Source of the DNA: Heliocidaris erythrogramma
Lineage: Eukaryota > Echinodermata > Echinoidea > Camarodonta > Echinometridae
NCBI GenBank assembly: GCA_025617745.1
Contig: CM046870.1
Span: 26,455,501-26,519,500, forward strand
DNA length: 64,000 nt
Direction: 5' to 3'
In this document: one piece after another, positions 45,548 through 57,622 of the stretch
How positions within the stretch are numbered: the stretch's first letter is position 1
Layout: each line of letters opens with the position of its first letter
Program-made: the position numbers and the translations under genes
The notes under the pieces: model-generated
Databases searched by the model: none
What the model saw: the letters and a program-made list of their open reading frames with translations, nothing else
Told to the model about the DNA's origin: nothing

Positions 45548-47553
45548 TTTTTTTTTTTTTGATCTTTTATTTTCTCTCTTTTTTCAAAATAAAGAATGTA
45601 CAATTATATACAAATAAACAATATGAATTAACAATATTAACACAACTTTCATAGTATCAATAATACAAATGAAAAAGAAAGTTTCATATATAACAAAGCA
45701 CCCCTCCCCATCCCCCCCCCCCCCCATTCCGGTGTACCTGCTCACATTCCCATTTCTCACTTACTCAAATTAAAAAGTTGGAAAACTGATGCTGTCAGGG
45801 AAGCTTCGTGGATGGGTAGGTCAAAAAAAAAAAACCAAAAAAAAACCAAAAAAAATTACTTCTTATGCATGACCAGCACAAAGGATATTCGGTAAGGTAT
45901 TAAATGAAGTACTACAACAGAATTCTTTAAATATTTACTTGTTCCCATTTCAGTAAATGTAACCCTATTTTACCATTTTTTTATTGCTGATTCCTTTTCT
46001 CGATCTTTATAATCTAAAATCATCTTTAAAATTTTGTTCATTGAAGGAAGCACTCCTTCTGATCTGGAAAAATATATAATATATTTCATTATAAAAATAA
46101 TAGAATTACACATTTTGATTCTATGAGAGTTTCCTTCGATCCCTACAAATATTAAATTCCAATTGCTGATGTCTATTTCCCTCAAATCCAGAGTACTTAT
46201 GATTTCTTGCCAAGTTCGTTGCACTTGTTCACAAAGCAAAAATAAGTGTGGATACGTCTCCTCCTCCTTTTTACAAAATGAGCATAATTTATCAGGGACA
46301 AATCCAAATCTATAGAGGTGTTCTTTAGTATATAAAGCACCATGTAATGACTTATATTGAAATTCTCTATGTTTACTGCAAATCAATGTACGTCCTACTC
46401 TCAAAAATATTTCTCTAATTTCTTTCTTATCATAATTATATTGACTATGTCCATCTCGTACTTGTAAATCATAATCTTCCTGAAATTGTCTAATGAAATA
46501 ATTATACATTTTCCTAGATTTCAAATTAGACAATATGCCAATTTGCCCCCAATATTTAATCTAATATTAAAGTTATGAATGTCAACCTGCATATGATCTC
46601 TCATTTTCCAATCGTTTGGAATAACATTAAAGATATCATGAATTTTCAATAATCCTTTGCTTTCAATACCTAACCTGCAAAAGTGAGAATGCGGTTTCAT
46701 ATGTATTCCATCCACTATATCAGCTATTTGGACAACCCCCTTCTTTAACAAGTCCTCATGAAAAATCATTTTATTTCTACTGCAAATATTTTTATTGTTG
46801 AAAAGAATGGGATTGATTTTATCTTCAAAATGTCTACATTTATCCAGTTCTTGCCACACTCTCAACATCTCTTTATAAAAAGGTGCCAAATTTTTCAAAG
46901 TCATTTTATTTATATCATAATCGCATAAAAATATGAACCTTCCCCCGACTGCCCTACAACAATAATCAAAAGAAATCTTCCACCCTGAATAGTTTTCTCC
47001 AGCATAGAGTAGCCATTTAACCCACATAACCCTTTGAGCTTTAATAAATGTTTCATAATTTGTCATTCTTAAACCTCCAAACTCATATTCCTGATACATA
47101 ATTTTCCTTTTAGTTCTGTCTTTCCCATTCAGAATAAAATAAAAAGAAATACGTTCCACTTCTTCTAGAATATATTTTGGAACAGTAATGAGAGAAGAGA
47201 CGTAATTAAATTTTGACAAAACGTAAGTCTTCAAAAGTTGGATTTTACCCGTTATCGTTAAATCCCTTTGCTTCCACCAACCTACAAGTCTTTTTATTTT
47301 ACTTAATATCTCTTTGTAATTTAAATCCTCTTTCCCTTTGAATGGATTCCTTGTCTTGTAAAGAAAGTGTTATATCATCTGCATATAATATTTGTTTAAT
47401 TTCACTCTGACCTAATTTAATCCCTCTAATATTGTCATCATTTCGAATATACAATGTCAATATTTCTATAGCCAGTACAAATAAATATGGCGAAAGTGGA
47501 TCCCCTTGCCTTACCCCCCCCCCCCTTTTTTTATATCAAAATAACCAGTTGAG
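45548..47553 (-). mobile_element. LINE-2, L1/Tx1-like, 5'-truncated
   Basis: A minus-strand element with reverse transcriptase sequence from about 47553 down, a 3' UTR, an AATAAA-like motif and a poly(A) tail (T run at 45548-45561). The 5' end abuts a (CA)n tract at 47555-47573, next to the 3' tail of LINE-3. Confidence 0.85.
45970..47553 (-). pseudogene. LINE-2 reverse transcriptase C-terminal half
   Basis: Reads STGYFDIKK, an expanded glycine codon run from a G tract, VRQGDPLSPYLFVLAIE, then IKQILYADDITLS with the catalytic YADD (about 47375). From 47234 follow MKTYVLSKFNYVSSLITVPK, GKDRTKRKIMYQEYEFGGLR, RHFEDKINPILFNNKNICSR, then after a frameshift near 46525 the segment MYNYFIRQFQEDYDLQVRDG, the zinc motif CSFCKKEEETYPHLFLLC and an end at 45970. 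Frameshifts and the 5' truncation make it inactive. Confidence 0.85.
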
Positions 47554-48057
47554 TGACACACACACACACACACTTTTTTATTTTTGTTTTTCAAATGTTT
47601 TTATTGATTTCATCAACATAGAATTAACAAAACATGTAAAATTTCTTTTTCAATTTTCATATATAAACATAACATGTATAATGTACTAACAAATATTTAC
47701 AAAAAGCAATGAAATCTATTATAAAGATGAGATCCCCACCCGTCTCCGAGAAAAGAGAATACAGAAGTATTAAGAGGGTAATTATGTTTGCTAGAACCAC
47801 ACACATTAAAAAAAAATAAAAAAATAAAAAAATATAAAAAAACGAATTAAAGTACATAGAGTGAAATAAATCTTACCCTCCCCCCCAAAAATGGGAAAAT
47901 AGAGTAACCCCTTCTCGGACCCACCCCCTCCATACATACACGCATACATACCCACGCAACCATACACACACACACACCCCTACACACACAATCCCACACA
48001 TACATTTAGCATTAAGGTTAACCGTTCACAGTCACATTTACCTTAAGTCCCTCCCAT

Positions 48058-48847
48058 TTACCCAGATGTAAGGCAATCTTGCCTGTTTTGATGGCTAACT
48101 GCTTTTCTTCCTCTATAAAATCTATAAATTTTTTTCTGCATTTTTGCTTTTGAAGGTAGGTGTCCTGCCCTTGATTTAAAAAATATCTGTTTTACCCAGA
48201 TCATGATAGTATTCACACTTTTTATTCTATTCGAGTTACCTGAAAGACCTAAAAATATATCTTGCCATCTCATATCCTTAATTTCAACTAAACCAAAATG
48301 TTTAATGATAGATTCCCATAGTTCCCTCACCCTCTCACAATTTAAAAATAAGTGTAAGTATGTTTCTTTGTCTTTCTTGCATAAAGAACAAGAATCATTA
48401 TCAACGAAACCAAACTTCATCAAATGAACTTTTGGGTAAATGACTCCGTGTAATAGCATGAATTGAAATTCCCTCTGTTTTCTAATAAGTGTTGTATTTT
48501 TGGCTGCTAGAAATAAATCTCTTAGTTCTTTATCTGTTAAATCAACATTATTACTATCATATTTTACTTGTAAATTAAATGAACTCTGTAAATCCCTGAC
48601 AAAACATTCATAGATTCTTTTCGATTTTGCAGCATGAAACATTGTAGTTTGACCAAAAATATTTAGGTTTATATAAAAATTCGAGAAATCCACTTGTTGG
48701 AATTTAACCGCCGAGGTTGCACTCTTCCAACTGGAGGGTATGACATGTGCAATTTCTATTATTTGAAGTAATTGAGATGAATTCAATCCCAGATTTGTAA
48801 AATGTGCGAGAGGTTTCATATGACCATTATGTGGTCTATATGGAATA
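48058..48847 (-). pseudogene. LINE-3 ORF2 C-terminal part with zinc motif
   Basis: From the MITE border it reads VYIPYRPHNGHMKPLAHFTN, then SKRIYECFVRDLQSSFNLQV, REFQFMLLHGVIYPKVHLMK, the zinc motif CSLCKKDKETYLHLFLNC and IFLGLSGNSNRIKSVNTIM. The ORF is open as far as 49044, but its first 60 or so residues are MITE sequence and not LINE. Confidence 0.85.
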
Positions 48848-48849
48848 TA

Positions 48850-49101
48850 CACTGTAAAAAATAACTGTAGATTAACAGGTTTTTTGACTTGTAACTGTAG
48901 ATTAACAGGTTTTTTGACTTGTAAAATTACAAGTTTTGGCCGTTTTTCTGTCAATACGGTATTTTTCTTGTGAAATGGCAGTAAAATTAGCAATTTTCCT
49001 GCCATTTCACAAGAAAAATACCGTATTAACAGAAAAACGGCCAAAACTTGTAATTTTGCAAGTCATAAAAACCTGTTAATCTACAGTTATTTTTTACAGT
49101 G
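48850..49101. mobile_element. 252-bp palindromic MITE with TA target sites, nested in LINE-3
   Basis: The ends CACTGTAAAAAATAACTGTA and their inverse at the right are flanked by TA at 48848-48849 and 49102-49103. The left arm carries a 27-bp internal duplication (AACTGTAGATTAACAGG repeated). The rest is a long near-perfect palindrome. TA duplication suggests Tc1/mariner mobilisation. Confidence 0.85.
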
Positions 49102-49278
49102 TACCTTTATCAAATAAATCTTTTGTCAAATAGCATTTTACCATGAATACATATATTACTATTATTAAATATCAGAGGATTCATTTCATTTTCGGAGTAT
49201 TTGAATATACTCATATCCTGCCAGACCCTCAGCATTTATAAATAAAATGGAGGTATTTTCAGTAATAATTTTGATATG

Positions 49279-51000
49279 TCATAATTGCATAAAAACAAAA
49301 ATTTCCCCCTCTTGCTCTAACACAATAATCAAAGTATAATTTCCAACCAGCACTTTTTCACCATATAATAAACGTTTCAACCACATTATACGTTGTGTCT
49401 TAATCAAAAGTCTTAAATTCATCATTCTTAGTCTCCCGTTGACATAGTCCTGATACATCACGTTCCTCTTTATACGATCTTTTCCCGTCCATAAAAATTC
49501 AAAAGTAATTATTTCAATCTCATCAAACACCCACCGTGGAACTACTATTATGGACGAAACATAGTTTAATCTCGACAATGCATACGTTTTTAACAAATGT
49601 ATTTTGCCCATCTTTTTTTTTATTTTACTAAGTATTTCCTTGTAATTAAGATCATCTTTTTTATTCGCGTCTAGAGAAAAATACATACCCAATATTTTAA
49701 CCTCTTGAACTAGGTTTCCAAACAAGTGAACGTGAGAACTTTGACTATCTTTACCCATCCACAAAAAATTAGTTTTTCCTTTATTAATTTTTAAACCACC
49801 AACTTTCCTAAATTCTTCAAGAACATTTTGGAGCCTATTTATTGAATTACTATCTTTTACAAAAAGTGAAATGTCATCAGCGTACAATATTTGTTTTACT
49901 TCATTGTTCCCAAAAGTAAATCCCTTTATGGTAATATCCATCCTTATTTCCAAAGCTAAAACTTCAATAACTAATACAAATAGATATGGCGACATAGGAT
50001 CTCCCTGTCTTACTCCTCTATTTAAACTAAAATAACCTGTAGAATAGCCTCCATTCATTATGCAACTAGAAATATCTGTGGAAAGCACCTTCACCCATAA
50101 ACGAAACATTTGACCAAAACCAAATGATTCTAAGACACTAAATAAGAAATCGTGAGAAACTGAATCAAATGCTTTTTCAAAGTCAACTGTAACCAAAAAG
50201 CCCATATTTTGATACCGTGAATTAAACAACATGTCATCAATTAATCTTACCGCTTCTCCTATATTCCTTTCTTTGATATAACCAACTTGGTCGTAGTGAA
50301 CGATTTCATTTAACACTTCTTTTAATCGTTTTGCTAATACCTTAGATAATATCTTATAATCTACATTCAAAAGTGTAATGGGTCTATAATTTTTAGCATA
50401 CCTTTTATTTTTTCCTTCTTTTTCCAATAGTGTAATTACACCTTGCTTTTGTGATGTTGACAAGTTTCCCCTATCATAAGCCTCGTTCAATGTTTCGACC
50501 AAAGTTTCTCCCAGAAATGACCAAAAAGTATAATAAAATTCAACTGTAAAACCGTCATTTCCTGGAGATTTATTATATTTCATTTCTTTTAATACACTGA
50601 GACATTCATTTTCAGTTACTTTTCCTTCACAACTCTCCTTGTTTTCTTGACTTAATTTGGGGATATTATCAAAAAATTTACTATTCCTATCACCAATCAA
50701 TTCATCGTTTGAGTATAACTTTTCATAAAATGATTTCATAATAAGTAATATTTCTTTACGGTTCTCTGTTAACTCTTCATCTTGGTTATATAATTCTTTT
50801 ATCACGATTTTTCTTTTATTGGACTTCAATAACTGTTCAAAGTATTTTGTTTTCTTCTCCCCTTCTTCAAAATATTCAGCTCTTGAGCGGATTTTTAAAC
50901 CTTGTTGGGAAAATTCAAAGAGTTTACTTAACTTAGATTTCTTTTCATCTATTTCTGTGACTATATCTCTAGACGATACTGTCAAAAGCTGATTTTCCAA
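49279..51000 (-). pseudogene. LINE-3 reverse transcriptase
   Basis: A 573-aa ORF with RT blocks SPGNDGF (residues 145-151), YRPITLLN (205-212), TVDFEKAFDSVSHDFL with the catalytic Asp at 273, RGVRQGDPMSPYLF (328-341) and ILYADDISLF with YADD at 373-376. The palm is intact. It is cut from the endonuclease by a one-base frameshift in the A-rich run near 51050. At the 3' side two more shifts near 49370 and 49290 end the frame prematurely. RT copies element RNA at the nicked target. Confidence 0.9.
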
Positions 51001-51017
51001 ATGCTTTATTTCTTCTT

Positions 51018-51998
51018 CTAATTCATTAATTTCAAGTTTTCTGATCTTTGCTTTTTTCTTTGAGAAATTGACAATAATTTATATTCCCTCATTTTCATTT
51101 TCAGAAAATCCCATCTTACTAGTTTATCAGATATTTGACACTCACATTCTTTTTTAAATTCAATTATTTTTTCTTTGAAACTATTTATAAATTCCTGGTC
51201 TGCACACAAACTATTATTGAATTTCCAGTAGGATTTACCAAATTCAGGAGTTTCCGAAAAATTTTGAAGTCGCAAAAGTATAGCTGAGTGATCCGGTGTA
51301 ATTGACGTCAAAATTTCACAGGTTTGAACAAAATTTTGTAAAATGGACGAACCAAACCAATAGTCTAAACGACTTTGTATGACTGGCCACTTTTGTCTGA
51401 ATGTAAATTGTTTTCTATGTGGATTTCGTTTTCTCCATATATCTACAAGACTAAATCTATCAAGAAAATCAGTAAAATTGTCATTGAACTTGGTTTTTAA
51501 AGCTTCCCTAGATCCTGCATAATCCAAATCTCCATCCATTATTGTATTAAAATCGCCACCTAACAGATAAATGTATCCGTTACTATGCAATTCAGAAATG
51601 CATTTATCCAATTCTTCTAAAAACTCAAGTTGCATTTTTTCTTTATCTCTCGTGGGAAAATAACAATTGCACAACACTAGCTTAGTCTCTTGAACTTCCA
51701 ATTTAATTACAATATAACGCCCATTCTTATCTCTTACGACATTTTCAATCTTCAAATTTAAATTTGGAGATATAAGAATTAAAACACCTTTGCTGTGGTT
51801 AGAACCGTGACTAAAAAATACAGGGCCATTCCACTCTGATTCCCACTTTTCTTCTACCTCAATTGTACTATAAGTCTCTTGAAGTAAAGTAATGTCACTA
51901 CCTTTACTTTTACACCATTCAAAAATATTCTTCCTCTTGATATTATCCCTTATTCCTCTTACATTCAAAGAAAGCTTAGCCATGCAAAAACATGCCAC
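51018..51998 (-). pseudogene. LINE-3 endonuclease domain (EEP/APE-like)
   Basis: A 326-aa ORF; the natural start is probably the Met at 51983 (MAKLSLNVRG). EEP motifs are LNVRGIRD, LLQETY with the metal-binding Glu, YLLGGDFNTIMDGD, RLDYWFGSS and ITPDHSAILL with the catalytic His. All motifs are present, so the fold is intact. The domain nicks target DNA to prime reverse transcription. The frame ends at a stop at 51018 and overlaps the RT frame after a single-base shift. Confidence 0.9.
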
Positions 51999-52251
51999 AT
52001 TCCGAAATAACTAGCATTAATGAGATATTTATATACACAGATTGTACGGCATCATTTTCAGTCCTGCGAAAATATACAAAGTAGAAGATATGTGATAAAT
52101 GTGAATGTGAACCCAAACCCCAAAAGTCAAAACAGTAAAGTGCATCTACAAAATCACACCACCACACACCACCACACACCAACACAATCACCCCACACCC
52201 ACATAACCACACCTACATTAACGTCAAAGCTAACCTTGACCAGCCAAACTG

Positions 52252-52253
<2 letters not shown>

Positions 52254-52290
<37 letters not shown>

Positions 52291-52565
52291 CTCTCTCTCT
52301 CTCCTCCCTTTCCTTGTCTCTCTCTTTCTCTTCATCTCATTTCCACTCTTTTCCCCCCATCTCTCACTATCACATCCACCCCCCCCCCCGCCTCTCTCTC
52401 TCTCTCCCTCTCTCTCTCTCCCTCTCTCTCTCCCATCTCTCTCCCCTCTCTCTCCCTCTCTCCCTCTCTCTCCCTCTCTCTCTCCCGCTCTTTCTCTCTC
52501 CCGCTCTCTCTTTCCCGCCCTCTCTCTCTCTCTCCCTCCCGCTCTCTCTCTCTCTCTCTCTCTCT
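52254..52565. repeat. (CA)n followed by (CT)n microsatellite block
   Basis: CA repeat 52254-52287, then CT-rich repeats with CCCTCTCT units to 52565. ORFs of Ser/Leu or Arg/Glu on either strand are artefacts. Confidence 0.95.
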
Positions 52566-52644
52566 GACATTTTCATCATTTAGCTGCACCAACATTCCTT
52601 GCTAATCACAATAAACCAAGAATATTTAACACAATGTGTGTTGA

Positions 52645-52711
52645 GAGCCAGAAGGGCGTTAACATTATGTTTTAACACAGAGTAGAGTTAACGCCCTTCT
52701 TGCTCTCATGA
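52645..52711. repeat. Short hairpin
   Basis: GAGCCAGAAGGGCGTTAAC pairs with GTTAACGCCCTTCTTGCTC across a loop of about 25 nt. Probably a small foldback element. Confidence 0.55.
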
Positions 52712-53429
52712 CCTACTGGGACTGATTGTGCCCTGTATTATGCCTATGGGAATGGGAACATTCAGTAGCCAACGGGTTAATTACCATGATTGTGTTGTAA
52801 TCTATATACTTCGGAGGATGTACATAACAAGGTGATATAAATATGGTTAACTGACAAACAATGCACTTTCTCCTTGCAACATACCATTTCTATTCGTCAT
52901 CAATTATGTAGTTTTTAATAGCACTAGTGCTATATTTGCACAGAGACATAAAGACTTACCATAGCTATGCTGCTTTACACACATGGAAAATGACGTAGCA
53001 AAAGACCATGCATTCTTCCCCACGAAAACCACAGAAGACATGGACAAAATTGAACTACTTATGAGTCAAAGCAATTTTTATCTATGTAGTAAATGTTCAA
53101 GTAAAACCTCTTTTTTTCGTATTTATGCCAAATCATCTTGGTCAAGTATGAATCTGATAGTCATTGTTGTACCTGATGCAAAATAGGTTGTCGAGGATAC
53201 ACGTACGGTACTATAATGTATTGTACAGGATGTACTCAATGTCCCCTATGAGCTTCGTTCTTTTATTAAGCAAAATAAATTAAAACCGGGAAAAATCGAT
53301 CAAAATCGAATAAAAAGGCACCCGAAAATGGGATGCCCTTTTCTTCTTTCTTCTATTTATATACTGCATGTAGTTATACATTTATATACAGGACGTGCGT
53401 CCCCCCCCCCCCCAAAAAAAAAAAAAACA

Positions 53430-54310
53430 GTCAGAAAAAATCTCCCCAAATAAATATTTCAAAACATTTGTCGGAAAGTTTTATACCCGTGGATAGCTTA
53501 GGGTCTTTTCTATCAAATGACACACACGCAAAAAAAACCCGGTTTTTTAACTCAAGTGAGCAAAACCGACTTTTGCGAAAGGGTGCAAAATCCAGACTCG
53601 AAAAGAATTGGCATTTTTGTTATGGCTGGTACATGTATAACAATTTTTGAGAACTGTTAAAACTTGACAGTTGGAAAAAGTCTCCCCACATGAACATTTC
53701 AAAATGTGTTCACAAAATTTTCATACCCATGGATAAATTAAGGTCTCTACTATTAATGACACCAAAACATCGAAGAATATTTTACGCTTGAGTGAACAAA
53801 TGGCATCGTTGTGAAATAGTGCAAACTTGAAAAGTCTTCGAAATGTTCATATTCTGATTATTAAAAGGCAATTAATGAAAGGATATGTTTTGTTGTTTGT
53901 ATGTAATGACATATCCCATCAAAACTTTATGGTTGACCGAGGAAGCCAGTTTGAATTTAAAAACTGCCCTATTGATATTTCAAAACACTCTATAAAGTAG
54001 TTAATTGCTCATTGCCAGCATAATAATGTTGATGAGATACGGAAGTACACACAAATCAAAACATGTTCTTTCATAAATTGTCTGTTCAAAATATTACCAT
54101 TCCCAAGCCTTTACATGACTCTCAACTGTGCTGATACAAGCCAGAACAACTACAAATTCTATAGTCAAGTATGGATTTGCAAAATTTTGCATCTTTTCAC
54201 AAAGGTGGCATTTGTTCACTCAAGCATAAATAATGCCAACTATTTAGGTGTCATTTAACAAAAGAGACCATAAGCTATGAAATTTTGCTTCAAATATTTT
54301 GAAATATTTA
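53430..54310. repeat. Repeat with two direct copies and one inverted copy
   Basis: A unit with TCTCCCCA, CATTTCAAAA, TACCCATGGATA, AAGGTCT, AATGACACC and GTGAACAAATGGCAT occurs at about 53440-53600 and 53670-53830, and inverted at about 54195-54305. The arrangement resembles a foldback element. Confidence 0.6.
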
Positions 54311-54364
54311 TTTTATTTTTCATGTTTATTATTATTTTTTTTTGGGGGGGGGGAGGGAGGGGAG

Positions 54365-54925
54365 ACTATGATCACAACTGATCGTCCGTGTTTTTGCACG
54401 TGCTTATCCGCAGCTGCGCTCGGCTGTGGGCCAACTCCTGCGGTTCGTCCGTCTTTCGTCTGTCATGGTCACAACCAGTCGTGCACCTCAATGCATCTCT
54501 TCTTGGGCGTATTGCACCCTCCTTATAAACATACCCCTCTTACCTGCAAGATCTCTTGAGGCGAACGTACAGCCCCGTACAGGTACCGTGCAACCCACGT
54601 GCGACATGTCACGGCTCCGTATGGTGCCATGGTCTTCGTGAGACCTCCGCAAGGAATCCGTGCGATGCACGTACGAAAGAAGGACGTGCAGGAAGTACGA
54701 TGGCTGCGCGCGTCACGTGCGTTTATCAAAACACGTACCCTCACCCTCACGCGGATATTGTTGGACATGTCCAACAGCCTCCTTTCGTGTCTTGAGTGCT
54801 CCTATACGTGCTTGGAAAAAACGTACAGACCCGTGCGTGCGACGCAATGATTTTTCTACCAAATCCATCGCAGACCACAGGCAAGGGGATGCGCGACTGG
54901 TTGTGACCAAACCGTTGGAACTTAT
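54365..54925. repeat. CpG-rich block with inverted segments
   Basis: GC-rich compared with its neighbours. GGTCACAACCAGTCGTGCA at 54468 is repeated inversely near 54890-54910, and several ACGTAC/GTGCG palindromes lie between. ORFs occur in all frames with no domain I recognise. Probably a mobile element of unknown type. Confidence 0.4.
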
Positions 54926-55467
54926 AACATGATATCATGACACAACAAACACAGAGTATCCACTCTCCGTATGTTCGGGATCATGGAAGAGTGAAGGCAA
55001 ATGACACAGCTAAAAAGGGGCTGCGGATGACCAAGTTTTGTCCTCAAAATTTACCGCATACACCTTTATTCTAGCTACCGTTACAATCCTACTCAAAGTG
55101 AATGGATTGTTTGATCATAATGCTTGAAACAAGGACATTTCTTTCTTTTTTCTTGGTTTCCGTTTTGAGTCAAATCTAGCAACCGACGAAGGAGCAGTGC
55201 GGAAATCGGCGACTATAGCCAGGGCTACTGACTTTTGAGCTGAGGTATTCCCACGACACAAATAAACACGTGTATATGATAACTTTGACAGCTCGAAAAT
55301 CGCGGTAGGAAATGACTTCCTATAGCGGAGTTTAAGGTGGTTACATCTCTATGTCAAGTACATTCATGTGATTAATAAACGATTAACGATTAATGATTGT
55401 ATGAATGGGCGAAAGCAGCTCTTAAAACGTGCGAGGGTTGACACATCATATATATGTATAAATTATG

Positions 55468-55554
55468 ATGTGAAAGGAAATGAGAGAATAATGGTTGCGT
55501 AACTTAAATCAATTTAAGTTACGCAACCATTAGTCTCTCATTTCCTTTCACATT
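55468..55554. repeat. Loopless palindrome of about 87 bp
   Basis: ATGTGAAAGGAAATGAGAGA...GCGTAACTTAAATC is followed directly by its inverse. A single left arm also occurs alone at 26283-26325. Confidence 0.8.
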
Positions 55555-56141
55555 GTATTTATTTCCACGAGAGTTGCCAAAGCTGTTGTATATGTTATTT
55601 CCTTACAATATATTATATATATATGTATATATATCATATAATTATATATGTATACATACACACAATTACCCTCACCCACACACAAAAAACTAGACAGATG
55701 TCTCAGTAGCGGACGAGGGGAGCAAAGTCTGCGAAAATTATGACACCCGCTCTTCACGACACCCCCCCCCCCCCTCCTCCTCCTCCTGGATCCACCATTG
55801 CATGAGTCTATATTCATTGACCTAGCCTAGTCATGGCATCTCCAGACAGCCTTCAGTTCTACCGGTAGGACTTCTAAGCCTGATAGAGACATGGGTTACC
55901 AGTTCTAAAATCCACAAAATCCCACAAGGCTCCACGTTTCCAACTCTTTCTTCCCTTTTGCGACATGACAGCATTATTTAGAAATTAGTGATGACAATTT
56001 TTAAAAAAGGTGACAGAAAAAAAAATGCTGTTGATGGAGTAACCAATGATGGGAATATAATGTCTGTATAAGTTTGTTTTAGGTTCACAAGCAGTTTGTA
56101 ATCATTTAAAACACAATGTTTAAATTCATATGAAAGACTAT

Positions 56142-56328
56142 AACACGATAAAAACTACTTTCGAAAAATAAACTCAAGATAATTTCAATAGCCCTGTCTA
56201 TCACCTTTCGAAATGTGCGAACATTACAATGGTGTATTACATAAACCGAACCTGATTTCTATGGGCAGTACAATAGGTCTTTGAAATTGCCCTTGAGTTT
56301 ATTTTTCGAAAGTAGTTCTTATCGTGTT
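56142..56328. mobile_element. 187-bp foldback MITE, copy 2
   Basis: Same family, orientation and exact length as 1957-2143, with termini AACACGATAAAAACTA. CTAT flanks both ends (56138-56141, 56329-56332), again a 4-bp duplication. Confidence 0.75.
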
Positions 56329-56544
56329 CTATACGGTTAAAACCCCACCACGAAATATGGGCATCAAGATGTACTTGTTATGTTTGCATCATGAGAGCTT
56401 TCGAAGTAACACATGTCATTCAATGGAATTCACGTTGAAGACAACAGAGACTGGCATAAAATACAAACCTTTTGGTAAAATGACCTAGTCATGTGACTCG
56501 GATATATGCTTTTTCCTGTATGACATATATCTGTACTCTAGCTC

Positions 56545-56800
56545 TAATCCCATTCTCTCTCTATCTCTCTCCCTGTGTCTTTCAATCGCTATCAATTTTT
56601 CGTCCTCTTCTCTCTGTCCTCTGTCTGACCACTTGTCTATCTGTCTCTATCTCCCTCTTCCTGTTCTCTCCGTCTCTTCTCTTCATTCTCTCTGTCCGTC
56701 TGTCTCTCAATCTCACCCTCTCTCTTTGTCTCTCTCTCTCTCTCTCTTTCTCACTTTCCATATAATACTTCCCTTTCTTTCCTTCTCTCTCTCTCTCTCA
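56545..56800. repeat. CT-rich microsatellite
   Basis: Degenerate TCTCTGTCTC repeats. Encoded Ser/Leu-rich ORFs are artefacts. Confidence 0.9.
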
Positions 56801-56999
56801 GAGTGGATTGACCGCAGAACAGGGATTATTCTTTACTACCAATTGTCCTGTTATTTTATTTTCACAAGTCAAAAAAACAAAATATAGTACCTGTTCTAAT
56901 ATACACATAAACAAATGGATTTTACAGATATAAAAAGGATAACGATAACATAAAAACAGATACAACATGTACAATATTACTGTTTCTGTCACAGCGACA

Positions 57000-57587
57000 A
57001 GTATAATGTTTGAGTTTTGTTATTTGGATTTTACTGCTTAATTCATTCCGAGACACAACGATCAGTGCAATATTGCATTTGGATTGAGCTATAAATTATT
57101 ATTAATAACAATACAATACAGAAGTAATTAATTGCATTAGATTTCACAATTTTTACGTTGTTAGGAAGGAAAAATATATCTTTAAGGGGAATGAAGCCTC
57201 TAATTTCAAATTGCAGTATAGGTATCTATTTCAATTGTACTTTGAATGTTCATTCAAGTCATGATTAAAGCGGTCAACTAATGCATAATTAAATCCAAAT
57301 GGTTTTTTAAAATCATTTCAAGTTTCAGCCAAGGTTATTATCATGTTAAACGTGAAATTATACCTTCTATTGATTTTCCTTGCAATTTTGTTAGTTGAGA
57401 TGTGACATTAAAAAAAAAATGGTAGGGTAATTAAGGGGGACACTTCAATATTTCTTGATATTTCGACATTTCTTTGTGTCTTATATCCCCTACCCTTCCC
57501 GCTCCTCGCTCCCCCCCCCCCCCCCTCAAAAGGTAAAACAGCATATACATCCTATTGGAAAAAGCTTCGTAGTTTAAGCTTTCTCTT

Positions 57588-57622
<35 letters not shown>

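Larger units (their letters stand above)
47574..51998 (-). mobile_element. LINE-3, L1/Tx1-like, near full length ORF2
   Basis: A minus-strand element with endonuclease, reverse transcriptase and zinc-motif segments in order and an A-rich 3' end near 47574-47600 (AATAAA, then A-rich tail). No ORF1 is recognised upstream; 52000-52250 could be its 5' UTR before the (CA)n and (CT)n tracts. A mariner-type MITE is nested at 48850-49101. Confidence 0.9.

Noticed and set aside
48850-49044. N-terminal part of the 48058-49044 ORF as protein
   Set aside because: This part is the palindromic MITE, shown by its TA-flanked termini.
52020-52595. Long Ser/Leu- or Arg/Glu-rich ORFs
   Set aside because: They translate (CA)n and (CT)n microsatellites.
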